A DNA stretch of 64,000 nt from Rhodoblastus sp963703385. Its GTDB lineage: Bacteria > Pseudomonadota > Alphaproteobacteria > Rhizobiales > Beijerinckiaceae. Below, piece by piece: positions 6,119 through 15,162 of the stretch (its first letter is position 1; each line of letters begins with the position of its first letter). The notes under the pieces were generated by a model. The model was not told where the DNA came from. It worked only from the letters and a program-made list of their open reading frames with translations, and made no database searches. The translations under genes and the position numbers were made by a program. Location of the stretch: the NCBI GenBank assembly GCA_963703385.1, contig OY969816.1, forward strand, positions 3,720,001 through 3,784,000, given 5' to 3'.

Positions 6119-7858
6119 TCACAGCTGCTTGATGTCGATATCCTGCTTGCGCAGGGCGTAACCGATCTGGCGCGGGGTGAGGCCGAGCAGGCGGGCGGCC
6201 TTGGCCTGCACCCAGCCGGTCTTCTCCATCGCCTCGATCAGGATTTCGCGCTCCGATTTCACCGGCTTGCCGACCGGGCAGCCGTCGGGCGCCGGACAAG
6301 CGGCCGGCGCCGCCGATTGGGGGACATAGATCGGCAGTTCGTCCGCCGGCGCCGGATGCGGCCGCGCGAGCGGCGCGGCGGCGACGGGCGTGGCGTGGCC
6401 TTTCCACAAAGTCGCCGACAGGCAGGAGCCCTGGGCGCAGGAGAGGTCGCCAGGCTGGATTTCCGATCCCGCCGCCAAGGCGGCGGTGCGGCGCACGCAA
6501 TTCTCCAGCTCGCGCACATTGCCGGGGAAGGCGCATTGGCCGAGCAGATCCAGCGTCCTGGCGGAAAAAGACATTTTCCGGCCGTTCTCCTGTGAGAACT
6601 GCTCTAGGAACCGTCGCGCCAGGATTGCAATGTCGCCCGGCCTTTCCCGCAAGGGAGGCGCGAGCAGGGTCACGACATTGATGCGGTAATAGAGGTCGGC
6701 GCGGAAGGCGCCGCTCGCCACCGCCTGTTCGAGATTGCGGTTGGTGGCGCAGACGATGCGCACATCGACCTTGATCGTCTTGGCGCCGCCGACGCGCTCC
6801 AGTTCGCCCTCCTGCAGCACGCGCAGCAGTTTGGCCTGGAACGAGGCGGAGATCTCGCCGATCTCGTCGAGGAAGAGCGTGCCGCCATTGGCCAGTTCGA
6901 AACGGCCGATGCGCTGGCCCACGGCGCCGGTGAAGGAGCCTTTTTCATGGCCGAACAATTCCGATTCGATTAGGCTTTCCGGCAAGGCGGCGCAATTGAC
7001 CTTGACGAAGGGCCCCTTGCGGCGCGGCGAATGGTCGTGGATGGCGCGGGCGATCAATTCCTTGCCGGTGCCCGTCTCGCCCCGGATCAGGACGGTGGCG
7101 TTGGAGCGGGCCGCCGCCTCGACGCGGCCCATCAGCATCTGCATCAGCGGGCTGTCGCCAAGAATCGCGTCGGATTTCGCGCGCGGGCGAGGCGGCGCGG
7201 CGGGCGCGCTGCCGCTGCGCGCTTCCGACAGCGCCTTTTGCAGCCGATGCTGTTCGCCGATCAGCCGGTCGCGGTCGCGCGTCACCAATTCGTGCATGCG
7301 CATCGCCTGTCCCACCAGATTGGCCACCATGGTCAACAGGCGCACGTCGTCCTCGAGGCGGAAATTGAAAGTCCCGGTCCATTCGCGATCGACCGTAAGC
7401 GTGCCGCGCGCATGGCCGTCCACCTTGATCGGCACGCCGATGAAGCTGACAATCGTCATCGGCGGCAGCATGTAGCGATAGGCCGAGCCGGTGAAATAGG
7501 GATGGGCGGCGATATTTTGGATCACCAGCGGCATGCCGGTGGCGACGATATGGTCGATGACTTTCTGCGGCAGCAGGGATTTTGGGTTCTCTTTTGGGCT
7601 CTCTTTGGGATCCTCCTTGGCGCCCTCGCTAGTGGTCGCGCCGGTCGAGGCGGCGATTTCCGGCTCGCCCTGGGGGTCGAGCGCCAGAATCGATCCGCGC
7701 CGCATCTGCATGAAGGAGGAGAGCACGCCGATCACCGCGCCAAGCGAGCGCTCGAGCGGCTGCGGCGCGGTGAGGATTTTCGAAATCTCGTAGATCCCGG
7801 CCAAGGCTATGTCCTTGTACGCCGGGGAATGGACGACGCGTTGCTGTGCATGGGTCAT
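6119..7858 (-). CDS. nifA: Nif-specific regulator NifA, oxygen-sensitive class
   Basis: A 579-residue sigma-54 activator. N-terminal GAF domain (about 20-190) is interrupted by a Lys/Pro-rich stretch (80-94). The AAA+ domain has Walker A GETGTGKE (260-267), the sigma-54 contact loop GSFTGA (307-312) and Walker B LFLDEIGE (328-335). C442-X11-C454-X19-C474-X4-C479 is exactly the interdomain cysteine motif of rhizobial NifA, which makes activity oxygen- and metal-sensitive without NifL. A second pair, C521 and C527, lies in the linker. The C-terminus (about 536-579) is the Fis-type helix-turn-helix that would bind the TGT-N10-ACA sites found here. Transcribed toward nifB; no sigma-54 promoter was seen in front of it. 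Confidence 0.97.
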   Translation of the reverse strand: MTHAQQRVVHSPAYKDIALAGIYEISKILTAPQPLERSLGAVIGVLSSFMQMRRGSILALDPQGEPEIAASTGATTSEGAKEDPKESPKENPKSLLPQKVIDHIVATGMPLVIQNIAAHPYFTGSAYRYMLPPMTIVSFIGVPIKVDGHARGTLTVDREWTGTFNFRLEDDVRLLTMVANLVGQAMRMHELVTRDRDRLIGEQHRLQKALSEARSGSAPAAPPRPRAKSDAILGDSPLMQMLMGRVEAAARSNATVLIRGETGTGKELIARAIHDHSPRRKGPFVKVNCAALPESLIESELFGHEKGSFTGAVGQRIGRFELANGGTLFLDEIGEISASFQAKLLRVLQEGELERVGGAKTIKVDVRIVCATNRNLEQAVASGAFRADLYYRINVVTLLAPPLRERPGDIAILARRFLEQFSQENGRKMSFSARTLDLLGQCAFPGNVRELENCVRRTAALAAGSEIQPGDLSCAQGSCLSATLWKGHATPVAAAPLARPHPAPADELPIYVPQSAAPAACPAPDGCPVGKPVKSEREILIEAMEKTGWVQAKAARLLGLTPRQIGYALRKQDIDIKQL

Positions 7859-8023
7859 GGCGGCTCCTTAATCGCCGCGCGCGAGATCGCCCTCGCCTGG
7901 ATGCGGCTGGCTTCAGCCGGCTTGCGCCTTTCTTCGCGACCGCTGGCTGGACGCGGTCCATAAAAAGGAGGCCCGAAGGGCTGCTCCCGAGGGCGCTTAT
8001 CGCCGCCATCTCATTGGGAAAAA

Positions 8024-8039
8024 TGTACAATGTCGGACA
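8024..8039 (-). promoter_or_regulatory. Candidate NifA site upstream of nifA
   Basis: TGT-N10-ACA (TGT 8024-8026, ACA 8037-8039), 166 bases upstream of the nifA start. No -24/-12 element could be found between it and nifA, so autoregulation is possible but not shown; one such match per few kilobases is expected by chance. The rest of the 294-base gap 7859-8152 shows only a weak GCCC/GGGC hairpin near 7970-7982. Confidence 0.4.
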
Positions 8040-8152
8040 TGCGACGTAAACTTCAACAATTAGGCAGATCGCCCAAAGAATGGCGTATTCAGCCTGTGCA
8101 TTTTTTTGAGCGCACAAAAATCAATCATTCGATTCTATAATTTTGTGCAGCT

Positions 8153-8992
8153 TTACTCGGATGACTTACGCTTAAGCATAACCTGAACATCGCGTGGCGG
8201 AGCGAAATAGGGCGCCGAGGTCACCAGGATTTCGGCGCCGGCCTGCGAAAAAGCGGCGGCGTTGGCGGCGGTGATCCCGCCCGCGGCGGCGAGGCGCGGC
8301 GGCTTCGGCAGGGCGCGCAGAGCTTCAGCGAGGCGGGCGATTTCCTCTTGCGCGAATTTTTCCGCCTGGATCACGTCGAAGCCGGCACGGGCGGCGGCGA
8401 CGCCCTCGTCGAGAGTCTCGACCTCGATCGCCAGCATCTTTTCCGGCGCGGCTCGGCGCAGGCGGGCCGCCATTTCCATGAGCGTCTCGCCTTCGAGAAA
8501 AGCGCGATGTTCGGGAAAGACCAGAATCGTTTCGGACAGGCCAAGCCGGTGCATGGTCGCGCCGCCGGCGCGGACGGCGGCGACGGCGAACGCCTTGGCG
8601 CCGGAGCTGTTCTTGCGCGTGCAGGCGACCACCACGCCCGGCGCGGCCTCGACAATTTCCCTCGCGCAGGTCGCGACGCCGGACCAGATTTCGATCAGCG
8701 TCTGGGCGACTTTCCAACCGCGCAACAGGCCGGCGGCCGGCCCCCGCGCCGAAAGAATGTGCGCGCCGGGCGCAAGAACCGCGCCCGAGGCGGCTGCGAT
8801 TTCGACGGTCGCGCCCGCCAGCTCCAACAGGCAGGCCGCCTCCTCGACCACAGCGGCGACCATCTCCGAACGGGCCTCAAAACGCATCAGGCCAGGACCG
8901 TTCAGTTCCAGCGCCTCGGTGGTCAGATCGCCGTAGGGCGCGTCTTCGAACAGAAGCGCCTCCAGAGCGGCGCGGGGAAGGCAGAGCGCCAT
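8153..8992 (-). CDS. modD: ModD, NadC-like phosphoribosyltransferase of molybdenum metabolism
   Basis: A 279-residue member of the quinolinate phosphoribosyltransferase fold: F-E-A-R-S-E (residues 38-43), C-T-R-K-N-S-S-G-A-K in place of the NadC TRKTTPG loop, then E-V-E-T-L-D and A-A-G-G-I-T. The TRKNSSGAK variant is typical of ModD, found beside molybdate-transport and nitrogenase genes rather than NAD genes. Its substrate is not known. It follows the YqeB-like gene by 18 bases and precedes nifA on the same strand, so the pair probably supports molybdenum supply for nitrogenase or another molybdoenzyme. Start supported by GGAG about 9 bases upstream. Confidence 0.85.
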   Translation of the reverse strand: MALCLPRAALEALLFEDAPYGDLTTEALELNGPGLMRFEARSEMVAAVVEEAACLLELAGATVEIAAASGAVLAPGAHILSARGPAAGLLRGWKVAQTLIEIWSGVATCAREIVEAAPGVVVACTRKNSSGAKAFAVAAVRAGGATMHRLGLSETILVFPEHRAFLEGETLMEMAARLRRAAPEKMLAIEVETLDEGVAAARAGFDVIQAEKFAQEEIARLAEALRALPKPPRLAAAGGITAANAAAFSQAGAEILVTSAPYFAPPRDVQVMLKRKSSE

Positions 8993-9010
8993 GGCGACTC
9001 CAGCGCAATA

Positions 9011-9877
9011 TCAGATTTCGGCGGTCTGGCGCGCGGCGGCGCGGCTTTCGATCGCCCTGGCTTTGACGGCGAGACGCACGGCTTCGGCGATCATCCGGCC
9101 ACGCGCGTCCACTCCCGTCCATTGCGCCCGCCGGCCGCGTCCGTCAACCTCGAACAGCTTGACGCCGGCCGGAATCATCGTCTCGTCGCGCGCCAGGCCC
9201 CGCAGGATTCCATCCATGGGCGCCCGCACGGCCGCGCCGTCGAGATGGCCGACGACATAGCCGCGAAAGGCGCGCATGCCGATATCGAGCGGCGTGCGCC
9301 AGAGCCCCGCACGGTCCGTATAGACGAAACGCTCGCCGCCGACGCCGCCGAGCAATCGCGGCTTGCCGTCGGCCGCACAGGTTTCGCCGAATTCGACCAG
9401 CCCTCCGGTTCGATCTGGCCGCGTCTCCACCGCTATGTCGCAGTTCTCGCCGACAATGAAATTCGGGCCGAGGCCGATGGCCAGCCGCACGTAATGGCGG
9501 TAATCCGGCGTGACGCGGTTTTTCTGCATGCGCGCGTCGACCAGCACGTCGATCGGCCGCAAGGCGAGCAGATCGGACAAATGCATTGTCGTCACCGCGA
9601 CGCATTTGTCGCGCATCGACGCGGACGCCAGCTGCAAAGCCGTATCGACCCGAACGCCGTCGACGCCGTCGACCCGCGCCCGGTCGCCATAGAGCGCGTC
9701 ATGGAAGGCCATGCCGCGTCGGATCGTCGGCGGAAAGGGATCGTGGCTCATCGCCACGGCATAACGGGCGCGCGCCAGCCGCGCGGCAATTGCGGAGGCG
9801 ATCTCATTGGCGCCAAGCACCACCGCGAATTTGCGCGCCGTCGGCGCGTAGAGCGCGCAAAAATCTAACTGATCCAT
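9011..9877 (-). CDS. YqeB/EF2563-family molybdenum-enzyme maturation protein
   Basis: A 288-residue protein with an N-terminal Rossmann-like segment (F-A-V-V-L-G-A-N-E-I-A-S-A-I-A) and a C-terminal biotinyl/lipoyl-like half ending APMDGILRGLARDETMIPAG and K-L-F-E-V-D. Both halves match the EF2563 family linked to selenium-dependent molybdenum hydroxylases. The reaction is unknown. The ATG at 9877 has GAGGAG about 8 bases upstream; the frame is open further but that part crosses the promoter-like element at 9907-9922. Paired with modD, it suggests a molybdenum-handling unit attached to the nif cluster. Confidence 0.8.
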   Translation of the reverse strand: MDQLDFCALYAPTARKFAVVLGANEIASAIAARLARARYAVAMSHDPFPPTIRRGMAFHDALYGDRARVDGVDGVRVDTALQLASASMRDKCVAVTTMHLSDLLALRPIDVLVDARMQKNRVTPDYRHYVRLAIGLGPNFIVGENCDIAVETRPDRTGGLVEFGETCAADGKPRLLGGVGGERFVYTDRAGLWRTPLDIGMRAFRGYVVGHLDGAAVRAPMDGILRGLARDETMIPAGVKLFEVDGRGRRAQWTGVDARGRMIAEAVRLAVKARAIESRAAARQTAEI

Positions 9878-10380
9878 CGCCGGCTCCTCTTGGCCGGCTC
9901 GGTTCAAGCAAATGTCGGGCCGTACGGGCGATCTTGAAAAGCGCGATCCTAACCGCGCATGGCGACGCCTGGCGTCATGCGCCGCCTGAACCGACGGCAG
10001 CCTCTGTCGCCGGCATCTGCAGCGGCGTCGGTATGACCCGACAGAATCACGAACAGGCTGCGCCAGCGTCGACAGAATGACCGCCCCCGGAATATCGAGA
10101 GACCCTTGTGGCGTCCGGCCGGATTTCGCGGCAGGTCGATCCGGAAAGATCATCATTTGGTCCGGCAATGTCGGGACATGGTGCGCCATTGCCGTCAATC
10201 CGTTCACCGCCCTGCCACCGAAACAATCCTTCGCTCACGATCCGCATTCGTCGTCAAACGGCCACAGGTCCACGCCCACGCACGTCTGCGAGGTCGATAA
10301 TTCGGAACTCCGTTGTTGCCTATATGGCGCCTCGATGAAAATTCGTATCGTCAGACGCTGTTGTAAGTCATTGATTCTAA
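9878..10380. other. Non-coding gap between the nif cluster and tRNA-Arg
   Basis: About 500 bases without a convincing gene. It contains the sigma-54-like element at 9907-9922 close to the yqeB-like start. Open frames running through it, including one that crosses the tRNA, have no family features. No integrase, IS element or direct repeat of the tRNA end was seen. Confidence 0.6.
9907..9922 (-). promoter_or_regulatory. Candidate sigma-54 promoter of the yqeB-like/modD pair
   Basis: On the minus strand CGGCCCGACATTTGCT fits the -24/-12 layout: GG and GC at the right spacing and a perfect TTGCT, with C replacing T and A in the -24 half. It ends 30 bases before the ATG at 9877. No TGT-N10-ACA site was found in the next 200 bases, so any activator dependence is open. 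Confidence 0.5.
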
Positions 10381-10457
<77 letters not shown>

Positions 10458-10522
10458 TTCGCGACCTGTTTAGCCGATGGCCTGCGCTTCGGCAAAGCAA
10501 ATTTGCGCTGCCTTCCGGCGCC

Positions 10523-10578
10523 TTAACCTCCCGCCTTGAACCTCCCGCCTCGATCCGCCCGCCCTGAACCTCCCTCTT
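10523..10578. repeat. 14-bp tandem repeat, four decaying copies
   Basis: Copies start at 10523, 10537, 10551 and 10565. The first two (TTAACCTCCCGCCT, TGAACCTCCCGCCT) differ at one base; the third and fourth have diverged. It lies in the spacer between the tRNA-Arg 5' end and polA. Confidence 0.7.
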
Positions 10579-10647
10579 GGGGCGGCGCGGGGCTTGGCTT
10601 ATAAAAGCTTTCCGTCGCACGAACGCGGCTCCCTTGAATTGATGCGC

Positions 10648-13620
10648 ATGACCGACGCTCCCCGCTCCCTCGTTCCCGGCGACCATGTCTTTCTCGTCGA
10701 TGGCTCGAATTTCATCTTTCGCGCTTTTTTCCAGTCGATCCGCCAGGACCGAAAATATAATTACCGCGCCGACCAGCTCCCGACCGGCGCGGTGCGGCTG
10801 TTCTGCGCCAAATTGCTGCAATTCGTCCGCGACGGGGCGGCGGGGGTCCATCCGACCCATCTCGCCATCATCTTCGACAAGAGCGAGAATTCCTTCCGCA
10901 AGGAAATCTACCCCGCCTACAAGGCCAATCGCGCCGAGCCGCCAGAAGATCTTGTTCCCCAGTTTCCCCTGTTTCGCGCCGCGGTGCGCGCCTTCGGCCT
11001 GGAGCCGGTGGAGCAGGATGTCTACGAGGCCGACGACCTGATCGCCACCTATGCGAAACAGGCCAATGAGGCCGGCGCCGACGTGACCATCATTTCCGCC
11101 GACAAGGATCTGATGCAGCTCGTGCGCCCCGGCGTCTCCATGTATGACCCGGCGTCGGGCGAGCGCGAGGAGCGCAGGATCGGCCGCGATGAGGTCATCG
11201 CCTATTTCGGCGCGCCGCCGGAAAAAGTGGTGGACATTCAGGCTCTGGCCGGCGATTCGACCGACAACGTGCCCGGCGCGCCCGGCATTGGCGTAAAAAC
11301 CGCCGCCCAGCTCGTCAATGAATATGGCGATCTCGACACATTGATCGCCCGCGCCGGCGAGATCAAACAGAACAAGCGCCGCGAGACCCTGACCGACCGG
11401 CAAGTGATCGAAAAAGTGCGCCTGTCCAAAAAGCTGGTGCGGCTGGTCGATGACGTGGAGGTCAAGACGCCGCTGGAAGACCTGCGCCTCCATCAGCCTG
11501 ACGGCGAGACCCTGGTCGCCTTCCTCAAGGCGATGGAGTTCACCACCATCACCCGCCGGGTTGGTGATTTGTTCGACGTCGATGTCGCGGCCGTCGATCC
11601 CGATCCCGCTTTTGTCGGCGCCAATGGCTGGCGCGGCCGCGACGGCGAGGTCGTCCCGCCGGCGTCCGAAGAGACGGAAAAGGCGCCCGCGCCGCGCGCA
11701 GACGCGCCGGCGCTGACGCCCGAAGCTTTAGCTGAGGCCCGCGCCGAAAAAGCCATGGCGACTCCGGTGGAGCGCAATCAATATGTCTGCATTTCCTCAG
11801 CAGAGGAGCTGAAGCCGTGGATTTCCCAGGCCTTCGACGCAGGCTTCGTCTGTTTCGACACCGAAACCGATTCGCTCGATCCGATGCAGGCCAATCTGGT
11901 CGGCGTTTCGCTGGCGCTGGCGCCCAACCGCGCCTGCTATATCCCGCTCGGTCACCGGACGCCGGGGTCGCAAGACCTGTTCGGCGGCGGCGATCTGGCG
12001 CCAGGCCAGCTCGCCTTAAGCGAAACGCTCGACCTGCTGCGCCCGCTCCTGACCGCGCCCGGCGTGGTGAAAATCGCGCAGAACGTCAAATATGACTGGC
12101 TGGTGCTTTCCCAGCACGGGATCGCGGTCGCGCCAGTCGAGGACACGATGCTGGCCTCCTATGCGCTCGACGCCGGGCTCAACGGCCACGGCATGGACGA
12201 ATTGTCGGTCAAATATCTCGGCCACAAGCCGATCGCCTTCAACGAGGTCGCCGGCCAGGGCAAGAGTTTTGTCGGTTTCGCCCGTGTTCCGCTCGACAAG
12301 GCGACCGAATATTCGGCGGAAGACGCCGACGTGACCCTGCGCCTGTGGGAGGTGCTGCGGCCCCGCCTCGCCGCCGAGGCCATGACCAATGTTTACGAGA
12401 CGCTGGAGCGGCCGATGGCGGTCGTGCTGGCGCGCATGGAGCAGCGCGGGATTTGCGTCGACCGCGCCATCCTGTCGCGGCTTTCCGGCGAATTCGCTCA
12501 GGACATGGCGCGGCTGGAGGCGGAAATCCAGCAGCTTTCCGGCGAGAATTTCAACCCCGGCTCGCCCAAGCAGCTGGGCGATATCTTGTTCGGCAAATTC
12601 GGCCTGCCGGGGGCTAAGAAAACCGCGACGGGGGCGTGGTCCACTTCGGCGAGCGTCCTGGACGATCTCGCCGAACAGGGCAACGAGCTTGCCGCGCGGG
12701 TGCTGGACTGGCGCCAGGTCCAGAAACTGCGCTCGACCTATGCCGAGGCCCTGCCGCGCTTCGTCAATCCGCGCACCGGTCGGGTTCATACCTCCTACGC
12801 CCTGGCGGCGACCTCGACCGGGCGGCTGTCCTCGTCCGAGCCCAATCTGCAAAACATTCCAGTGCGCAACGAGGCCGGGCGAAAAATCCGCCGCGCCTTC
12901 ATCGCCGGCCCCGGCCAAAAGCTGATTTCGGCGGATTATTCCCAGATCGAGCTGCGCCTGCTCGCCGATGTCGCCGATATTCCACAGCTCAAACAGGCAT
13001 TTGCCGAGGGTAAGGACATTCACGCGCTGACGGCGTCGGAGATTTTCGGCGTGCCGGTCGAGGGCATGCCGGCGGAAATCCGCCGCCGCGCCAAGGCGAT
13101 CAATTTCGGCATCATCTATGGCATTTCGGCCTTCGGCCTCGCCAACCAGCTCGGAATTTCGCGCGAGGAGGCGGGCGCCTTCATAAAACTCTATTTCGAG
13201 CGTTTTCCCGGCATACGCGCCTATATGGACGTCACCAAGAAACGCTGCCGCGACCAAGGCTATGTGACCACATTGTTCGGCCGCAAATGCCATTATCCGC
13301 GCATCGCTTCGAGCAACGCCTCGGAACGCGCCTTCAACGAGCGCGCCGCGATCAACGCGCCGCTGCAAGGATCGGCGGCCGACATCATCCGCCGCGCCAT
13401 GATCCGCATGGACGCTGCGCTGGCGCGGGCGAAGCTCAACGCGCGAATGCTGCTGCAGGTCCATGACGAACTGGTGTTCGAGGCGCCGGAGTCAGAGGTC
13501 GAGGCGACCATCAAAGTGGTGCGCGAGGTGATGGAGCAGGCGGCGGAGCCCGCCGTGCGGCTTTCGGTTCCCCTGCTGGTCGATGCGCGCGCGGCCGGCA
13601 ATTGGGACGAAGCGCATTAA
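10648..13620 (+). CDS. polA: DNA polymerase I
   Basis: A 990-residue family A polymerase for Okazaki-fragment processing and repair. The N-terminus (VFLVDGSNFIFRAFF) is the 5'-3' exonuclease; an intact 3'-5' proofreading domain is shown by DTETDSLDP near residue 404; the polymerase domain has DYSQIELRLLA near 763, the O-helix R-R-R-A-K-A-I-N-F-G-I-I-Y-G and V-H-D-E-L-V-F near 938. The ATG at 10648 begins the homologous part (MTDAPRSL); an in-frame ATG at 10642 is equally possible and neither has a good ribosome site. Its stop overlaps the stop of the convergent GNAT gene. Confidence 0.96.
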   Translation: MTDAPRSLVPGDHVFLVDGSNFIFRAFFQSIRQDRKYNYRADQLPTGAVRLFCAKLLQFVRDGAAGVHPTHLAIIFDKSENSFRKEIYPAYKANRAEPPEDLVPQFPLFRAAVRAFGLEPVEQDVYEADDLIATYAKQANEAGADVTIISADKDLMQLVRPGVSMYDPASGEREERRIGRDEVIAYFGAPPEKVVDIQALAGDSTDNVPGAPGIGVKTAAQLVNEYGDLDTLIARAGEIKQNKRRETLTDRQVIEKVRLSKKLVRLVDDVEVKTPLEDLRLHQPDGETLVAFLKAMEFTTITRRVGDLFDVDVAAVDPDPAFVGANGWRGRDGEVVPPASEETEKAPAPRADAPALTPEALAEARAEKAMATPVERNQYVCISSAEELKPWISQAFDAGFVCFDTETDSLDPMQANLVGVSLALAPNRACYIPLGHRTPGSQDLFGGGDLAPGQLALSETLDLLRPLLTAPGVVKIAQNVKYDWLVLSQHGIAVAPVEDTMLASYALDAGLNGHGMDELSVKYLGHKPIAFNEVAGQGKSFVGFARVPLDKATEYSAEDADVTLRLWEVLRPRLAAEAMTNVYETLERPMAVVLARMEQRGICVDRAILSRLSGEFAQDMARLEAEIQQLSGENFNPGSPKQLGDILFGKFGLPGAKKTATGAWSTSASVLDDLAEQGNELAARVLDWRQVQKLRSTYAEALPRFVNPRTGRVHTSYALAATSTGRLSSSEPNLQNIPVRNEAGRKIRRAFIAGPGQKLISADYSQIELRLLADVADIPQLKQAFAEGKDIHALTASEIFGVPVEGMPAEIRRRAKAINFGIIYGISAFGLANQLGISREEAGAFIKLYFERFPGIRAYMDVTKKRCRDQGYVTTLFGRKCHYPRIASSNASERAFNERAAINAPLQGSAADIIRRAMIRMDAALARAKLNARMLLQVHDELVFEAPESEVEATIKVVREVMEQAAEPAVRLSVPLLVDARAAGNWDEAH

Positions 13621-14054
13621 AGGGGTTTGGACAAAAAAATCCGCGCCGCGCCGGGCGGAAAATTTTCGATCCGTCCCGCGACGGCAAAACCCTGGGCGCG
13701 GTAAAAACGTTCGGCGGCGGGGCTGAAGGTGTCGAGGTAGAGGCCAACGCAATTCGTCTCACGCGCGAAAACCTCGGCCTCGGCGAGCAAAGCGCGGCCG
13801 ACGCCTTGGCCGCGCCAATCGGGCGCGACGAAGAATTGCGCGACATAGAGCCAGCGCCAATGGATCACGCCGTTGATCCCGCCGATCCAGCCGCCCGAAC
13901 CGTCATGCGCAGCGAGCGCGAAAGGACTCTCGTCGCGCGAGCCAAATTCGGCGGCGACCTCCTCGGCCAGACGCGCTGCGGTCGCGGCGCCCGCGCCTGA
14001 TCCCGCCTGGCGCGCGATGCGAAAAAATTTGGGTTCCCGCACGATTTGGGTCAT
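13617..14054 (-). CDS. GNAT family N-acetyltransferase
   Basis: A 145-residue GNAT protein. The acetyl-CoA pyrophosphate loop is visible as A-P-D-W-R-G-Q-G-V-G-R-A-L-L, followed by G-L-Y-L-D-T and A-E-R-F-Y-R-A-Q-G-F near the end, the standard GNAT motif B region. Substrate unknown. Its stop overlaps that of polA, and its ATG (14052-14054) is only 10 bases from the start of the divergent deacetylase-like gene, so the two must share or overlap promoters, or one of the starts is further downstream. Confidence 0.85.
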   Translation of the reverse strand: MTQIVREPKFFRIARQAGSGAGAATAARLAEEVAAEFGSRDESPFALAAHDGSGGWIGGINGVIHWRWLYVAQFFVAPDWRGQGVGRALLAEAEVFARETNCVGLYLDTFSPAAERFYRAQGFAVAGRIENFPPGAARIFLSKPL

Positions 14055-14064
14055 TGATCCCGGA

Positions 14065-15111
14065 ATGAAAAAGATCTTGCGTTTTGCCTTGTCAGTCTGG
14101 CTCCTGGCGCCGATTGGCGCAAGCGCGGCGCCGGATTGCGCCGCGCCGGTTTCGGTCGCCGCGCCGCTCGATGGTCCCGTGCAGCCGGCGAGCCGGGTGA
14201 AGGACTTGCGTGTCACGCTGCAAAGCTGCCGCCGTCGGGACGGCCAAGCGGATGGCCCAGCGGCTCAAGAGGTTCTGGCGACCCGGACTTTTGGCGTGGA
14301 TGGCGAGGATCTGTTTCTGGCGGTGGACCCGGAAAGGCTGACCACGCGACTGGAGCGCGCCGCCTGCTGGACCTGCGCGCCGACCACGCCCGAGGCTCAA
14401 GCGCAGACCCGTTTTATGCGCGCTTTGGACCAGTTCTCGAAGGCGCCGGGCAAGAAACTTCCGGCGGGCGCGACCTGGCTCGACAATGCGGGGCTGACCC
14501 ATGGACGCGATGGGACTGGACGCGATGGGGCTGGACGCGGCGGCGCTTTTCTGACCGGCGACCTTTGCCCGTCGCATCGCCCGCTCGACCGCCCCTTTCT
14601 GAAGTCGCTCGAAGGCGGCGGCGCCGCGACCCCGATCGCGCTCGCGATTAGCGGGCTATGGATCAGGCAGCACGCGGACGATTTTCTCTGGCTGCGGCGC
14701 GAGAAGGCGCAAGGCCGGCTCGACATCGCCTTCGTCAACCATTCCTTCCACCATCCCTACCGTCCGGGACTGGCCGACGCCCAAAATTATCTGCTCATGC
14801 CGGGCGTGGACATGAAGGAGGAAATTCTGGCGGTCGAGCGGCTGCTGATCGCCAATGGCGAAGCCCCCAGCGTCTTTTTCCGCTTTCCGGGGCTGATTTC
14901 CGACCGCGCCACGATGGACGCCGTGCGCGAGGCCTTCCTCATCCCCCTGGGCGCGCAATCCTGGCTTGCCTTGACGCCGGTCGCGCCGCAAGGCGCGATC
15001 CTCCTGGTGCATCCCAATGGCAACGAGCCTTTCGGCCTGAATGTTTTCGAGCGCCTGCGTCGCGCCGGAAAACTGCCGGCGCCCTACCGCCCGATCAGCG
15101 AAGCGCCATAA
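14065..15111 (+). CDS. Secreted polysaccharide-deacetylase-like protein
   Basis: A 348-residue protein with a Sec signal peptide (MKKILRFALSVWLLAPIGASA, cleavage probably after ASA). The C-terminal half resembles the NodB-type fold: N-H-S-F-H-H-P-Y carries the H-x-x-x-H metal motif, followed by F-F-R-F-P-G and a late H-P-N-G. The first aspartate motif of active NodB enzymes is not obvious, so catalysis is uncertain. A Gly/Arg/Asp stretch near residue 150 is coded by a short repeat (GGACGCGATGGG-like, 14507-14545). It starts 10 bases from the divergent GNAT gene and is followed by a bidirectional terminator. Confidence 0.75.
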   Translation: MKKILRFALSVWLLAPIGASAAPDCAAPVSVAAPLDGPVQPASRVKDLRVTLQSCRRRDGQADGPAAQEVLATRTFGVDGEDLFLAVDPERLTTRLERAACWTCAPTTPEAQAQTRFMRALDQFSKAPGKKLPAGATWLDNAGLTHGRDGTGRDGAGRGGAFLTGDLCPSHRPLDRPFLKSLEGGGAATPIALAISGLWIRQHADDFLWLRREKAQGRLDIAFVNHSFHHPYRPGLADAQNYLLMPGVDMKEEILAVERLLIANGEAPSVFFRFPGLISDRATMDAVREAFLIPLGAQSWLALTPVAPQGAILLVHPNGNEPFGLNVFERLRRAGKLPAPYRPISEAP

Positions 15112-15112
15112 A

Positions 15113-15139
15113 AAAGGACCCGCGCCAGGCGGATCCTTT
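15113..15139. terminator. Bidirectional intrinsic terminator
   Basis: AAAGGACCCGC (15113-15123) and GCGGATCCTTT (15129-15139) form an 11-bp stem with one mismatch and a five-base loop, with A/T tracts on both sides. It lies between the convergent deacetylase-like gene and the small secreted protein at 15163-15477. Confidence 0.65.
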
Positions 15140-15162
15140 CCGTTTCCATCCCCAGAGCTGGA

